From Archangium gephyra (GTDB lineage Bacteria; Myxococcota; Myxococcia; Myxococcales; Myxococcaceae), in assembly GCA_003243425.1 (NCBI GenBank), contig QFQP01000010.1, positions 137,213 to 201,212 on the forward strand: a stretch of 64,000 bases of DNA, in the 5' to 3' direction. Positions 1 through 6,956 of this stretch are shown piece after piece. A program made the translations under genes and the position numbers. Every line of letters begins with the position of its first letter. The stretch's first letter is position 1. The notes under the pieces are model-generated. The model did not search any database. It was not told the origin of the DNA and saw only the letters and a program-made list of their open reading frames with translations.

Positions 1-1113
1 CCGCTCGCGGCCTGGGGCATCGTGGAGGTCGCGCTGCACCTCAAGCGCGTCACCACGCCGCTCGAACGCAATCGGTCGCAGGTGCTGCTGTTCGCCATCG
101 TGGTGGTGGTCGCGTTGCTGGTGACGGACCCCCTCGCAGACATGGGGCTGCAGCTCCCGCGGCTCTCGGCGCTCGGCAGCTTCACCTTCAACGTGCTGCT
201 GCTTCACCTCACGCTGGGGCTCGGGCTGTTCAAGAGCGAGCGGCCGCGTCGCGTGGCGCTGGGGCAGGCGGTGGTGGTGGGGCTGCTCTTCGCGACCAGC
301 TACCTCGTCTTCTACCTCGCGTTCCAGGACCGCATGGGGGTGCTGATCACCGCGCTCACCGCGTTGTCGCTGGTGCTGGCGATCATCACCTGGCTGTTCG
401 TGAACAGCGCGTCAGCGGCGAAGGTCGGCCTCGAGCGGTTCGCGACGCTCGGCCGCTTCTCGGCGCAGATGGCGCACGACCTCAAGAACCCGCTGGCCGC
501 GGCCATCGGCGCCTCGGAGTACCTCGCCGAAGAGCTGCGTCGCGACGGCCGTGAAGACACGCGCGCGATGTCGGAGCTGGTCGTGCAGCAACTGCAGCGG
601 CTGGGCACGGTCATCGACCGTTACCAGCGGCTCTCGCGCCTCGAAGCGCAGCGAGCGCCCACCGACGTGAACGCGCTGGTGACGAAGGTGTTGTCGCTGC
701 AGTCCTTCGCCGCAGGCCACGGCATCGCCATCGACACGAGGCTGACCCAACCTGCGCCGCGCCCCGCCATCGACGCCGACCTGCTCGCCTCGGCGCTCGA
801 GAACCTGGTGAAGAACGGCATCGAGGCCATGCCGAAGGGCGGCACCTTGACGGTGTCGACCGACGTGCAACGCGACGACGAAGCGCGGGTGGTCATCGCC
901 GTACGCGACACCGGCACCGGCCTCGATGCACGCGCCCTCGAGCAGGCCTTCGAGCCCTTCTTCACCACCAAGGCGACGGGCAGCGGGCTGGGCCTCGCCT
1001 TCGTTCGTGAGGTGGCGCAGGCGCACGGTGGCGACGTCGGGCTGGTGTCGCGCGAAGGCGCGGGCACCACGGTTTCGCTGTGGATTCCGGCCGATATCGA
1101 TTCGAACGAATAG
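1..1113 (+). CDS. Membrane sensor histidine kinase (5' end outside window)
   Basis: The frame is open from base 1, so the true start lies upstream; the GTG at 22 is only the first start-like codon inside the window. Several hydrophobic segments fill roughly the first 130 residues. They are followed by an H-box (MAHDLKNPLAAA, His codon near 475), an N-box (NLVKNGIEAMPKGG), a G1 box (DTGTGLD) and a G2 box (GSGLGLAFVREVAQAHGG). That is a complete HisKA/HATPase_c transmitter of the NtrB class. It should autophosphorylate at the membrane and pass phosphate to the response regulator that starts 75 bp downstream on the same strand. The signal sensed is unknown; no periplasmic sensor domain is visible in the part present. 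Confidence 0.9.
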   Translation, partial: PLAAWGIVEVALHLKRVTTPLERNRSQVLLFAIVVVVALLVTDPLADMGLQLPRLSALGSFTFNVLLLHLTLGLGLFKSERPRRVALGQAVVVGLLFATSYLVFYLAFQDRMGVLITALTALSLVLAIITWLFVNSASAAKVGLERFATLGRFSAQMAHDLKNPLAAAIGASEYLAEELRRDGREDTRAMSELVVQQLQRLGTVIDRYQRLSRLEAQRAPTDVNALVTKVLSLQSFAAGHGIAIDTRLTQPAPRPAIDADLLASALENLVKNGIEAMPKGGTLTVSTDVQRDDEARVVIAVRDTGTGLDARALEQAFEPFFTTKATGSGLGLAFVREVAQAHGGDVGLVSREGAGTTVSLWIPADIDSNE

Positions 1114-1188
1114 AACTCGGCCGCCGACCCCGAACGCCTCATGCGCAAGCGGCTCGCCGAGTTGTCCTGAGTTACGGTGCCCCGCTCC

Positions 1189-2559
1189 ATGAGTGACACG
1201 AACGCGATTCTGGTCGTCGACGACGATGAAGCGGTGGGCCGGGTGCTGGCGGCGCTGCTGACGCAGGACGGTCACAAGGCGACGTGGGTGAACTCGACCG
1301 AGGCCGCGTTGGCGACGATGGAGAAGCGCGCGTTCGACCTCGTCGTGAGCGACGTGCGCATGCCGGGCCTCTCGGGGCTGGAATTGCTGAAGTTGGTACG
1401 TGCGAAATCTCCGGAGCTGCCGGTCATCATCCTCACCGCGCACGGCACCGTGCCCATGGCCGTCGAAGCGATGCGCGATGGCGCCGCCGATTTCATGTTG
1501 AAGCCCTTCAACCGCGAAGAGGTGTTGTTCACGGTGAAGAAGGTGCTCGCCGCGTCTTCGACGGAACGTGCAGCGCCTCCGCAGCAGCCGCGCGCGAAGA
1601 ATGAAACGGCTGATGGAATGGTGGGCCGGTCTTCTGCGCTCGACGAAGCACGCGGGCTCATTCGCCAGGCTGCGCCGAGCAACGCCACCGTCCTGGTGCT
1701 CGGTGAAACGGGCACCGGCAAGGAGCTCGCTGCACGCGCCCTCCACGCGCTGTCGCCTCGCGCGAAGGGGCCGTTCGTGCGGCTCAACTGCGGCGCGCTG
1801 CCCGAGTCGCTCTTCGAGTCGGAGCTCTTCGGCTACGAAAAAGGCGCGTTCACCGGCGCCGTCGCGCGCAAGCCCGGCCGCGTGGAGCTCGCCGAAGGCG
1901 GGACCCTGTTCCTCGACGAAGTGGGCGAACTCTCGGCCGCGTCGCAGGTGAAGCTGCTGCGGCTGCTGCAGGAAAAGGAGTTCGAGCGGCTCGGCGGCAC
2001 GCAGACCCTCAAGGCCGCCGTGCGCGTCATCGCCGCCACGCACCGCAACCTCCAGGAGCGCGTGCAGACCGGCGAGTTCCGCGAAGACCTCTATTACCGG
2101 CTCAACGTGGTGCCGATTTCGCTGCCGCCGCTGCGCGCGCGCCGCGAAGACGTGCCGGAGCTGGTGAAGCACTTCGTGGCGACCCTGGGCGCGCAGAACG
2201 GCCGGCCGAAGGTCGTGCTCGCCGAAGACGCGCTGCATTTGCTGTCGTCACAGCCGTGGCCCGGCAACGTGCGCCAGCTGCAGAACTTCATCGAGCGCCT
2301 GCTGGTGCTCTCGCCGCCCGGCGACGTCATCGACAAGGTCACCGTCGAAAAGGAGCTCGCGCGCGCGGGCGCCGACGCCAGGCCCGTCGAAGTCAGCGGC
2401 GAGTCGCTGGGTGACCGGCGCCGCGATGCCGAAAAGCAGGCGGTAGAAGAAGCGCTGCAGAAGGCCCGGGGCAACCGCAGCGTCGCCGCGCGGCTGCTGG
2501 GCGTCAGCCGGCGCACGCTCTACAACAAGCTCGACACGCTCGGCCTCGCGCAGGAGTAA
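1189..2559 (+). CDS. NtrC-family sigma-54-dependent response regulator
   Basis: 456 residues in three domains. The receiver has an acidic DDDEA pocket, phospho-acceptor Asp55 in VSDVRMPG and Lys105 in MLKPF. The AAA+ domain has Walker A GETGTGKE near residue 172, the sigma-54 contact loop GAFTGA near 219 and Walker B GGTLFLDEVGEL. The C-terminal Fis-type helix-turn-helix is around GNRSVAARLLGVSRRTLY. The ATG at 1189 is preferred over the in-frame GTG at 1177 because it begins directly at the conserved receiver sequence MSDTNAILVVDDD. It is paired with the preceding kinase and should activate RNA polymerase-sigma-54 at unknown targets. Architecture and length are typical for the family. Confidence 0.95.
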   Translation: MSDTNAILVVDDDEAVGRVLAALLTQDGHKATWVNSTEAALATMEKRAFDLVVSDVRMPGLSGLELLKLVRAKSPELPVIILTAHGTVPMAVEAMRDGAADFMLKPFNREEVLFTVKKVLAASSTERAAPPQQPRAKNETADGMVGRSSALDEARGLIRQAAPSNATVLVLGETGTGKELAARALHALSPRAKGPFVRLNCGALPESLFESELFGYEKGAFTGAVARKPGRVELAEGGTLFLDEVGELSAASQVKLLRLLQEKEFERLGGTQTLKAAVRVIAATHRNLQERVQTGEFREDLYYRLNVVPISLPPLRARREDVPELVKHFVATLGAQNGRPKVVLAEDALHLLSSQPWPGNVRQLQNFIERLLVLSPPGDVIDKVTVEKELARAGADARPVEVSGESLGDRRRDAEKQAVEEALQKARGNRSVAARLLGVSRRTLYNKLDTLGLAQE

Positions 2560-4572
2560 TCAACGCTCCTCGACGAGCCCTCGAATCGCGGCGAGCTCCG
2601 GGTCTGACGCCGGCGCCAGCGCCACGTATTTCTTGAAGGCCGCGCGCATCTCCTGCTTGCGGCCCAGCCGCCCCGCCGCGATGCCGAGGTTCTTGAACGT
2701 CGCCGCCTGCGGCGCCTCGTCGCGCTCGGCGACCTCCTTCAGCACCGCATACGAGCGCTCGAGCCACGTCGGGTCGTTGCCGCGGCCAATCGCCACGTTC
2801 AGCGCGAACAGCCCACGCTGCGCCCGCGCCTGCCACACGTCGCGCCGAACGACCTCTTCCCACGTGCCGGGTTCTGCGTCGCTCCGCGTTCCCTCGAACG
2901 GAGGCAGCACGCGCGCGCTCTCGCCCCACCAGGCCTCTTCATCGAACGGCGCGTCGGGAGGGAAGTAGCGCTCGCAGAAGCCCCAGGGCACCGCGCGGAA
3001 GTTGGTGCCGTCGCCGGGCTTGAGCCCACCGCACACCACGATGGGCCGCGACGCGTTGCCCATCATCAACTGCTGCAGGGTGAAGGCGCCCGCGTCGCGC
3101 GGATGCCAGCGGGAGCCCGGCAACACCAGCTCGGGCATCACCTTCTTCAACCGCGGCACGTACCAGTCGTAGGTGAGCAGCTGCTGGTCGACCACCCGAA
3201 GTTCGGGCCGCTCCTTCAGGCACGCCTGCAACGCGCGCGTCGAATTGCCGATGAGGTCACCCTGCGTCAGCACCAGCGCGCCTTCGGGCTGCGCCAACAA
3301 CTGGCGCCCGTACCGCTCGACCGAGTCGTCGTGCCGCGGCCGGTGAAAGAAGCCGAGCACCAGTAACGACGCGGCCACCGCCAGCGCCACCCGCGGGCGC
3401 GGCAGCCAGTCGACGGCCATGCCCGCGCACGCGCAGATGATGAGGTGCGGCATCAGGAAGAAGCGTTCGACCACGCCACGAAACAACGGCTCGTGCACCG
3501 GGAGGTTGGCCAGCGAACCGAACACCAGGAGGCTCAACACCAGCACCAGCCCCGCACCGGTGAGCCACAGCCGCGCGCGCGCGAAGCGGATGACCTGCAG
3601 GAACCCCACGAGCGCGAAGAACGCCACCAGCGCGTAGAGCTGCTTCCACTCGAAGGTGAAGAACGCGCCGAGAAAGTCGACGAGGCCGTTGCCTTCGCGG
3701 TCGGCCGCGAGCTGAAACGTCCCGTACTCACGCCTCAGCAGGTGCGTGACGAAGCCCGCGGGCGTGCGCAGGTCGCCCCACGAGAACGGCGTGTCGGTGC
3801 CGCTCCACCACGGCAACAACAGCAGCGGCGCAAAGCCGATGACGAGGCCTGCGGCGATGCGCGTGCGGTGAGGGTGACTCCACGCGCGCAACGCGAGCAG
3901 CGGGCCCACGAAGAACACCGCGGTCTGATGATGGGTGACCGCCAGCCCCGCGATGACGCCGAGCCACCACGCGCTGCGTCTCGCCGCTTCACGCGCCGCG
4001 GGCTCGTCGGGCTGGGCGTCGAGCGCCGCGGCGCCGAAGCCCATGGAGCTCGAGAGCCTGTCGAAGAACGCGCGCGGCGGTTGTGACGGCGCCCGGCGAT
4101 CGACCTTCTGCGCGGTCACCTCACGCGCCCCGAGAACGTCGCGCGTCAGCGCCCAGGTGAACCACGCCAGCAGACAGACGTGCAGGGCGAACACTTCGGT
4201 GCTGGTCGAATACGTCCACGGCAGCGGGCTCGCCAGCCAGCACGCCGCCGCCAGCACGCCGGCTTCTGCGCGCCGCGCCCACCGGCGCAGCACGTCGGCC
4301 AGCAGGCCGACCGCGATGGCGCCCACGAAGGCCGACACGAAGTTGAGCCGCACCAGCGGTGAGCCGAAGGGAAGCAACAGCGCGACGCGCGAGAGCAGCC
4401 CGTGCAGCGGGTACCCGGGTGGGTGCGCGACGCCGCCTGCGCACGCGGCGGCCATCAACTCGCCGGCATCGCCGCCGGGCACACCGGGGTGCAGCGTCAC
4501 CGAATAGACGACGAGCGCGACGCACGCGCACGCCCACGGCACCCACTTCGCGCTGACGACGGACCCGGCCAC
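2560..4572 (-). CDS. DUF2723-like multi-pass membrane protein, glycosyltransferase-C-like
   Basis: About 670 residues. The N-terminal part carries the DUF2723-type signature PGGDAGELMAAACAGGVAHP followed by PGYPL, then about ten hydrophobic segments. The soluble C-terminus ends in a TPR-like pair of helices (NLGIAAGRLGRKQEMRAAFKKY). Proteins of this kind resemble lipid-linked-sugar glycosyltransferases of the GT-C fold, but the substrate is unknown. I prefer the GTG at 4572: a GAGGG ribosome site lies just before it and it starts 7 nt after the stop of the upstream hydrolase. The longer start at 4614 would overlap that gene. It converges with the response-regulator gene, whose stop abuts its own. 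Confidence 0.8.
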   Translation of the reverse strand: MAGSVVSAKWVPWACACVALVVYSVTLHPGVPGGDAGELMAAACAGGVAHPPGYPLHGLLSRVALLLPFGSPLVRLNFVSAFVGAIAVGLLADVLRRWARRAEAGVLAAACWLASPLPWTYSTSTEVFALHVCLLAWFTWALTRDVLGAREVTAQKVDRRAPSQPPRAFFDRLSSSMGFGAAALDAQPDEPAAREAARRSAWWLGVIAGLAVTHHQTAVFFVGPLLALRAWSHPHRTRIAAGLVIGFAPLLLLPWWSGTDTPFSWGDLRTPAGFVTHLLRREYGTFQLAADREGNGLVDFLGAFFTFEWKQLYALVAFFALVGFLQVIRFARARLWLTGAGLVLVLSLLVFGSLANLPVHEPLFRGVVERFFLMPHLIICACAGMAVDWLPRPRVALAVAASLLVLGFFHRPRHDDSVERYGRQLLAQPEGALVLTQGDLIGNSTRALQACLKERPELRVVDQQLLTYDWYVPRLKKVMPELVLPGSRWHPRDAGAFTLQQLMMGNASRPIVVCGGLKPGDGTNFRAVPWGFCERYFPPDAPFDEEAWWGESARVLPPFEGTRSDAEPGTWEEVVRRDVWQARAQRGLFALNVAIGRGNDPTWLERSYAVLKEVAERDEAPQAATFKNLGIAAGRLGRKQEMRAAFKKYVALAPASDPELAAIRGLVEER

Positions 4573-4579
4573 GGAACCC

Positions 4580-5461
4580 TCAGTCCACCACGCGGAACCC
4601 GCGAGCGGCACCACTCACGTTGGCGTCGACGGGCGCGGCCCCGAAGTGCCGCAGCAGCGCGGCGGCAAACACGTCAGGGTCTTCGCGATGACAGAAGTGA
4701 CCACCCTTGATGGTCAGCACCTCGAAGTGCCCGGTGAAGTGGCGCCGCGTGGGCTCGTACTGCGCGGGTGACACCGAGGGGTCGTCGCGGCCGGCGACGC
4801 ACAACGTGGGCACGGCCACCTTCTTCTTCATGAACTCGGGCACCAGCACCGACGACGCGCGGTAGTAGCCGAGCGCGGCGTGCACCGTGCCGGGCTGGCG
4901 AAACGACGCCTTCATCGCTTCGAGGTCGTTCGCGCTGGGCTGCCACGTGGGCGACCAGCGGCGCGACAGGTGCTCGAGCTGCGCGAAGTCGTCGGCGGCG
5001 AAGCGCGCCTCGGCGCCGGGCAACTGCAACATCACGAAGTGGCGCAACGCCCACGCCAGGCCCGGTGACGGCTTGACCGCCGCGCGGTGGGGAATGCCGA
5101 CGGTGGTCAGCGTGGTGAAGCGCGTGGGCTCGAGGCCGACCGCCGCGTGGACCGCTTCGGCGCCCCAGTCGCTGCCGACCAGATGCACGACCGTCTCACC
5201 AAGCGTGTTCGCGATGCCGAGCACGTCGAGGCCGAGGTCGCGGCTCGTCGCATCGCGACGCGGTGCCTCCGTGGGCGCGTAGCCGCGCATGAACGGCGCG
5301 ACCACCCGGAACCGCCTGGCGGCGAGCCGCGGGCCGAGCTCACTCCAGGTGTGCGCGGTGTCGGGGAAGCCGTGAAACGCGAGCACCAGCGGCCCCGCGC
5401 CCCACGAGAGCGCGCCGAAGCGCAGCCCGTTCGCGTTCAGGAAAATCGACTCAGCTCTCAT
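4580..5461 (-). CDS. Alpha/beta hydrolase (epoxide-hydrolase-like)
   Basis: 293 residues from the ATG at 5461 (MRAESIFLNANG). The oxyanion-hole motif HGFPDTAHTW and the nucleophile elbow GSDWGAE (Asp in the Sm-x-Nu-x-Sm position) resemble epoxide hydrolases and haloalkane dehalogenases rather than esterases. A late GRDDPSV holds the acid, and the C-terminal GGHFCHRE the catalytic His. No signal peptide, so cytoplasmic. The start overlaps the end of the upstream gene by 11 bp, implying translational coupling. The substrate cannot be read from the sequence. A longer in-frame start at 5533 exists but would run deep into the upstream gene. Confidence 0.85.
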   Translation of the reverse strand: MRAESIFLNANGLRFGALSWGAGPLVLAFHGFPDTAHTWSELGPRLAARRFRVVAPFMRGYAPTEAPRRDATSRDLGLDVLGIANTLGETVVHLVGSDWGAEAVHAAVGLEPTRFTTLTTVGIPHRAAVKPSPGLAWALRHFVMLQLPGAEARFAADDFAQLEHLSRRWSPTWQPSANDLEAMKASFRQPGTVHAALGYYRASSVLVPEFMKKKVAVPTLCVAGRDDPSVSPAQYEPTRRHFTGHFEVLTIKGGHFCHREDPDVFAAALLRHFGAAPVDANVSGAARGFRVVD

Positions 5462-5960
5462 GCGCGACCAGGTGAACCCAGAGCACGCCGTCGGCTTCGT
5501 AGAGCGTGCCGCTGCGGTACAGGTACCAACCACCGCCGTCGGGCTGCTGCACCTCTGGCAGCCGCACGCGCTGCGCCTTCAACGCCGGGGTCGCCGGCTC
5601 CAACTCGCGAATGCGCTGCAGCGTGTCGTCGTCGGAGCCGGCGCCCACGTCGGTGAGCTCGAGGCCGTTCATCGAGAGGAACGTCTCGCGGCTGGCGGGC
5701 GGCAACTTCACCAGCACCTCCCAGAAGCCGTCTTGAAAGCCCATGGCGCGGCTGTCCCAGACCAGCGGAGCCGTCGGCAACTTCACGCCGAACAACGTCG
5801 GCAGGTCGCGCTCGGCGACGGCGGTCTTCGACCAGTCACTGCTACCGCCGAACGACTCGAGGGAGCTCAGCAGGATGAACGCGACCGCGCCGGTGCCGAG
5901 GCAACCGAGCCCGAACACCGCCGCGAACACCAGCAGCAGCGTTCTGTTCTCTTTCGTCAT
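5451..5960 (-). CDS. Small membrane-anchored protein, unknown function
   Basis: 169 residues. One N-terminal hydrophobic segment (LLLVFAAVFGLGCLGTGAVA) is followed by an extracytoplasmic domain of about 135 residues with no motif I recognise. The segment contains a Cys, but without convincing lipobox spacing, so a signal anchor is likelier than a lipoprotein. The start overlaps the stop of the upstream GGDEF remnant in an ATGA, and the end overlaps the hydrolase start, so it is the middle gene of a coupled minus-strand operon. Confidence 0.75.
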   Translation of the reverse strand: MTKENRTLLLVFAAVFGLGCLGTGAVAFILLSSLESFGGSSDWSKTAVAERDLPTLFGVKLPTAPLVWDSRAMGFQDGFWEVLVKLPPASRETFLSMNGLELTDVGAGSDDDTLQRIRELEPATPALKAQRVRLPEVQQPDGGGWYLYRSGTLYEADGVLWVHLVAHES

Positions 5961-6424
5961 GCGCCGAGCACCCGGTTGCGGCCCTGGCGTTTGGCTTCGT
6001 AGAGCCGCTCGTCGGCGCGCTTCACGTCACCGGGCCGCTGCACGGGCGAAATGCCGCCCGAGATGGTGACGCGCCCGGCCGGCGTCTCCAGCGCACTGAC
6101 CGCGAGGCGGACACGCTCGGCGAAGCGCTGCGCACCGGCGGGGTCTGCCACCACCGCGAGGAACTCTTCACCGCCCCAGCGCGCGACGAAATCACCGGTG
6201 CGGGCGCTCGAGCGCAGCGCGTCTGCCACCTGCTGCAAGACCACGTCGCCCACGTCGTGACCGAAGGTGTCGTTGACCTTCTTGAAATGGTCCACGTCGA
6301 ACAACTTCGCGGCGAGGCGGGTGAAACGGTCGAAGTCAGCTTCCGCGGGCGTATCGAGCACCGCGACACCCCGCAGCGCCGCGAGCCGTTCCGCCTCGTT
6401 GGCGGGAATCGGAGGGGTCTGCAT
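5957..6424 (-). pseudogene. GAF-GGDEF diguanylate cyclase remnant with internal deletion
   Basis: 155 residues from the ATG at 6424 (GTG at 6430 is the alternative). The first about 40 residues (NEAERLAALRGVAVLDTPAE, then RFTRLAAKLFDV) match the usual opening of a GAF domain in GAF-GGDEF proteins. They run straight into the middle of a GGDEF domain at DVDHFKKVNDTFGHD. The GAF body and the first about 40 residues of GGDEF, including the LTGLxNRR helix, are absent. The RTGD inhibitory site, the GGEEF active-site loop and the C-terminal YEAKRQGRNRV remain. The frame is intact and the gene leads an overlapping operon, so it may still be translated, but c-di-GMP synthesis by this product is doubtful. 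Confidence 0.75.
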
Positions 6425-6457
6425 GCCCACGATTTAACGCGCGCGCTGCGGCCCGTC

Positions 6458-6474
6458 TGCAAGTCGTTCTTGCA
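6458..6474. promoter_or_regulatory. Perfect inverted repeat, candidate operator for TonB module A
   Basis: TGCAAG-TCGTT-CTTGCA is a perfect 6-bp inverted repeat with a 5-bp spacer in the 106-bp divergent gap between the GGDEF remnant and the TonB module. It lies about 17 bp upstream of a TTGACA hexamer and has the size of a metalloregulator or LysR/TetR-type site. I know of no regulator with exactly this site, so its role is inferred from position and symmetry only. Confidence 0.4.
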
Positions 6475-6490
6475 ACGCGATGGCATCAAG

Positions 6491-6519
6491 TTGACACGCG
6501 CGAGCGCCTCACCTACTGA
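6491..6519 (+). promoter_or_regulatory. Possible sigma-70 promoter for TonB module A
   Basis: A perfect TTGACA (6491-6496) is followed after 17 bp by TACTGA (6514-6519), a poor -10 match. If used, transcription would start about 5 nt before the ATG at 6531, giving an almost leaderless mRNA. It is the only consensus -35 in this gap. Confidence 0.35.
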
Positions 6520-6530
6520 TCCGCCCGCTC

Positions 6531-6911
6531 ATGTCGCCCCGCTCTCACAGCCGCGCGTTCGTCACTGCGCTGTTGCTGCTCGTGCAGGGCCTGAGCCTCC
6601 TGCACCTCGCCGTCGAGACCCACACGCTCGGGCAAGACGGCGCGATTCACGACATTCCGTCGTTGCTGGCCGACGCCCACGACTCGACGGACCCGCACCT
6701 GTGCGCGCCTGAAGCAGACGCCCACGTCGCCCCGCTGTCGACCGGCTGCGCGGTCATCGCCTCGTGGCGAGCCGCGGTCGAAGCGCCGACGCCCGTCTCT
6801 GTGGAGCTCGCCGTCACCGCGCCGCCCCGCAGCACCCCGCTGCCCGTCATGCACGTCGCGCAACAAGACGTGTTGTCGCGCGCGCCCAAGCTCTCGCCGC
6901 CAGCGGTCTGA
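6531..6911 (+). CDS. Small membrane/periplasmic protein leading TonB module A
   Basis: 126 residues. An N-terminal hydrophobic stretch (AFVTALLLLVQGLSLLHLAV) is followed by a periplasmic-type tail with scattered His, Asp and Cys (HLCAPEADAH). It ends about 45 bp before the TonB receptor and its C-terminus is proline-rich. I do not recognise the family. A gene of similar size, topology and position leads the second TonB module (48082-48369), which argues for a shared role, perhaps in substrate handling or receptor assembly. Confidence 0.7.
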   Translation: MSPRSHSRAFVTALLLLVQGLSLLHLAVETHTLGQDGAIHDIPSLLADAHDSTDPHLCAPEADAHVAPLSTGCAVIASWRAAVEAPTPVSVELAVTAPPRSTPLPVMHVAQQDVLSRAPKLSPPAV

Positions 6912-6956
6912 CGTCGATCCGAAGTCCGGCTCCGTCACTCCTGGTTCGAGACCCCC

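Noticed and set aside
1114..1163. AACTCGGC and GCCGAGTT inverted repeat between the sensor kinase and the response regulator
   Set aside because: The arms are 34 nt apart, no T run follows, and the pair is expected to be cotranscribed. An 8-bp match at this distance can occur by chance.
412..2238. A 608-residue minus-strand frame over the kinase and response-regulator genes
   Set aside because: It covers two genes with complete catalytic motifs on the plus strand and has none of its own.
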